In this document: positions 63,865-64,000 of the stretch, in pieces | How the letters are laid out: every line of letters starts with the position of its first letter | Position numbering within the stretch: position 1 is the stretch's first letter | NCBI GenBank assembly: GCA_020073445.1 | Contig: JAIQFE010000022.1 | Coordinates: forward strand, 35,704 to 99,703 | Direction: 5' to 3' | Source: Terriglobia bacterium | Lineage (GTDB): Bacteria > Acidobacteriota > Terriglobia > Bryobacterales > Bryobacteraceae | DNA: 64,000 bases | Program-made: the position numbers and the translations under genes | Notes under the pieces: model-generated | The model's input: only the letters and a program-made list of their open reading frames with translations | Told to the model about the DNA's origin: nothing | Databases searched by the model: none

Positions 63865-64000
63865 ACGTCTTGTAGTAATGCGCGGACAAGATGAACATCA
63901 GGACGGAGTTTTCAGTTACATCGCACCGGAAGAACGGATTCCACAAGACCATCCGCTGCGAGCGATCCGTGGGCTAGTGGATCCGATCCTGAAGGAGATG
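63813..64000 (+). mobile_element. Second insertion sequence, left end (continues beyond the window)
   Basis: CTAGGAGCTTGCTGAAAAACTC at about 63813-63834 resembles the terminal repeats (GCTGCTGAAAAACTC type) of IS5/IS1182-like elements, judged from memory. The transposase start follows at 63878. The exact end cannot be fixed without the other terminus. Confidence 0.55.
63878..64000 (+). CDS. Transposase N-terminus, IS5/IS1182-like (partial, cut by the window edge)
   Basis: The first 41 codons of a gene that runs off the window: MRGQDEHQDGVFSYIAPEER followed by IPQDHPLRAIRGLVDP. This matches the conserved N-terminal region of InsH-like transposases (F-S-Y-I-x-P-E-x-R-I-P-x-x-H-P-L-R-x-I). It is divergent from the AIPR gene, whose 5' end it seems to have removed. 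Confidence 0.8.
   Translation, partial: MRGQDEHQDGVFSYIAPEERIPQDHPLRAIRGLVDPILKEM

Overview
The window is about 64 kb of GC-rich, gene-dense bacterial DNA that reads as an acidobacterial chromosome, probably close to Solibacter/Bryobacter (inference). The grounds are families I associate with that group: DUF6152 and DUF2934 proteins, secreted cytochrome c plus copper-monooxygenase-like proteins, PQQ quinoproteins, lineage-specific secreted proteins, many TTG/GTG starts and short palindromic repeats. There is one tRNA-Ser and no rRNA or CRISPR array.

Layout. 0.1-12.6 kb: an ABC-F ATPase, then a potassium block: KdpD-type membrane kinase and KdpE, a Usp-like protein, a 27-residue membrane peptide, kdpFABC, and two tandem free-standing KdpD N-terminal (ATPase + Usp) proteins, then a methyltransferase. 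The usual single KdpD is therefore split. 12.6-16.3 kb: two small proteins and a cydA-cydB-SDR operon. 16.3-22.6 kb: nitrogen genes: a PII gene, an amtB interrupted by one in-frame TAA, a kinase/NarL-type regulator pair, glutaminase, and a LOG-family protein. 22.6-30 kb: envelope proteins, a PAP2 phosphatase, then a tightly packed glucarate-dehydratase/SDR/GH67 alpha-glucuronidase operon, a plausible route for xylan-derived glucuronate. 30-47.1 kb: almost only exported proteins: PQQ dehydrogenase, beta-propellers, cytochromes c, a copper-monooxygenase-like cytochrome, amidohydrolase, two alpha/beta hydrolases, a molybdenum hydroxylase (IorAB type), an orphan ModA-like protein and three members of one uncharacterised secreted family. 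It looks like a periplasmic oxidation module. 47-57 kb: Lhr-type helicase, hemG-hemE, rbfA, secreted unknowns and tRNA-Ser(GGA). 57-61 kb: two tandem seven-heme cytochromes with TPR tails. 61-64 kb: mobile DNA: an IS1595-type element with an antisense companion gene, an AIPR-type defence gene that looks 5'-truncated, and the start of a second transposase.

Regulation visible in sequence. Several genes without a Shine-Dalgarno have a -10-like hexamer (best form TAnnnT) exactly 6 nt before the start codon, which suggests leaderless transcripts. rbfA and the divergent gene at 54717 appear to use overlapping -10 boxes of this kind. The main points for follow-up are the split KdpD system, the amtB stop, the leaderless signature, the periplasmic oxidation cluster, the Ser-less alpha/beta hydrolase and the IS-truncated AIPR gene.
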